From Candidatus Altarchaeota archaeon (GTDB taxonomy: Archaea; Altiarchaeota; Altiarchaeia; IMC4; QMZM01), in contig JAHIKS010000042.1 of NCBI GenBank assembly GCA_018897475.1, forward strand, positions 1 through 5,032: DNA of 5,032 bases, given 5' to 3'. Each line of letters begins with the position of its first letter. Position 1 is the stretch's first letter. Positions 5,006 to 5,032 of this stretch are shown here, one piece after another. The position numbers were made by a program, and so were the translations under genes. The notes below the pieces were generated by a model. That model worked only from the letters and a program-made list of their open reading frames with translations, was not told where the DNA came from and made no database searches.

Positions 5006-5032
5006 ATGGATATTATGAATGGGAGCATAAAA
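5006..5032 (+). CDS. Start of an unidentified gene, cut by the window end
   Basis: Nine codons (MDIMNGSIK) follow AAAGGAGG with 8 bases between the GGAGG and the ATG, good ribosome-binding geometry. Another ATG at 5001 opens only a five-codon frame (MQWIL, stop TGA 5016-5018) and lies too close to the ribosome-binding site. That stop overlaps a second in-frame ATG at 5015 of the main frame. Too little is visible to name a product. It sits directly beyond the break in the antiporter gene, so it may belong to DNA that replaced the antiporter's 5' half. Confidence 0.55.

Overview
The window looks archaeal, most likely from a euryarchaeote-like lineage. This is inferred from the proteins in the right half (a methanogen-type TrpA, a stand-alone fumarase beta subunit, a LarA-family protein, an archaeal-type CaCA antiporter fragment), from arginine codons dominated by AGA/AGG, and from frequent ATA isoleucine codons. 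No rRNA or other taxonomic marker is present, so this is a reasoned guess. No tRNA, rRNA, CRISPR array or complete mobile element is visible.

Left region (1 to about 2008, visibly AT-richer; two sampled lines are about 35-43% GC): a tight + strand accessory cluster. It encodes a von Willebrand A (vWA) protein with a full MIDAS metal site, an acidic 144-residue protein I do not recognise, a zinc-ribbon protein resembling the TerY-C domain, a 48-residue protein whose eight metal ligands match the RING C3HC4 spacing exactly, and a small domain protein with no ordinary start codon. The vWA and zinc-ribbon proteins share a nearly identical N-terminal peptide of about 29 residues. In TerY proteins the vWA and TerY-C parts are fused in one chain. 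Here they sit on separate proteins joined by a common tag, so the cluster looks like a split TerY-type signalling module with an added RING-like protein. This is the best candidate for an undescribed system. Usual TerY partners (PP2C phosphatase, protein kinase) are not in the window and could lie upstream of base 1.

Middle region (2005-4548, GC-richer; one sampled line is about 57%): trpA, a fumarase/tartrate-dehydratase beta subunit and a LarA-like nickel-pincer racemase. They overlap by 4 and 11 bases and so probably form one operon. trpA itself overlaps the stop codon of the last accessory gene by 4 bases (GTGA), so it may be translated by coupling to a gene unrelated to tryptophan. trpB and the fumarase alpha subunit are not present. 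The middle region also holds an unexplained excess of GAATTC sites.

Right end (4520-5032): on the - strand is a half-length Ca2+/cation antiporter whose homology stops abruptly near 4910. Past that break lies a short leader with a possible TATA box and a long imperfect hairpin that would hide the Shine-Dalgarno of a new + strand gene, of which only nine codons are in the window.
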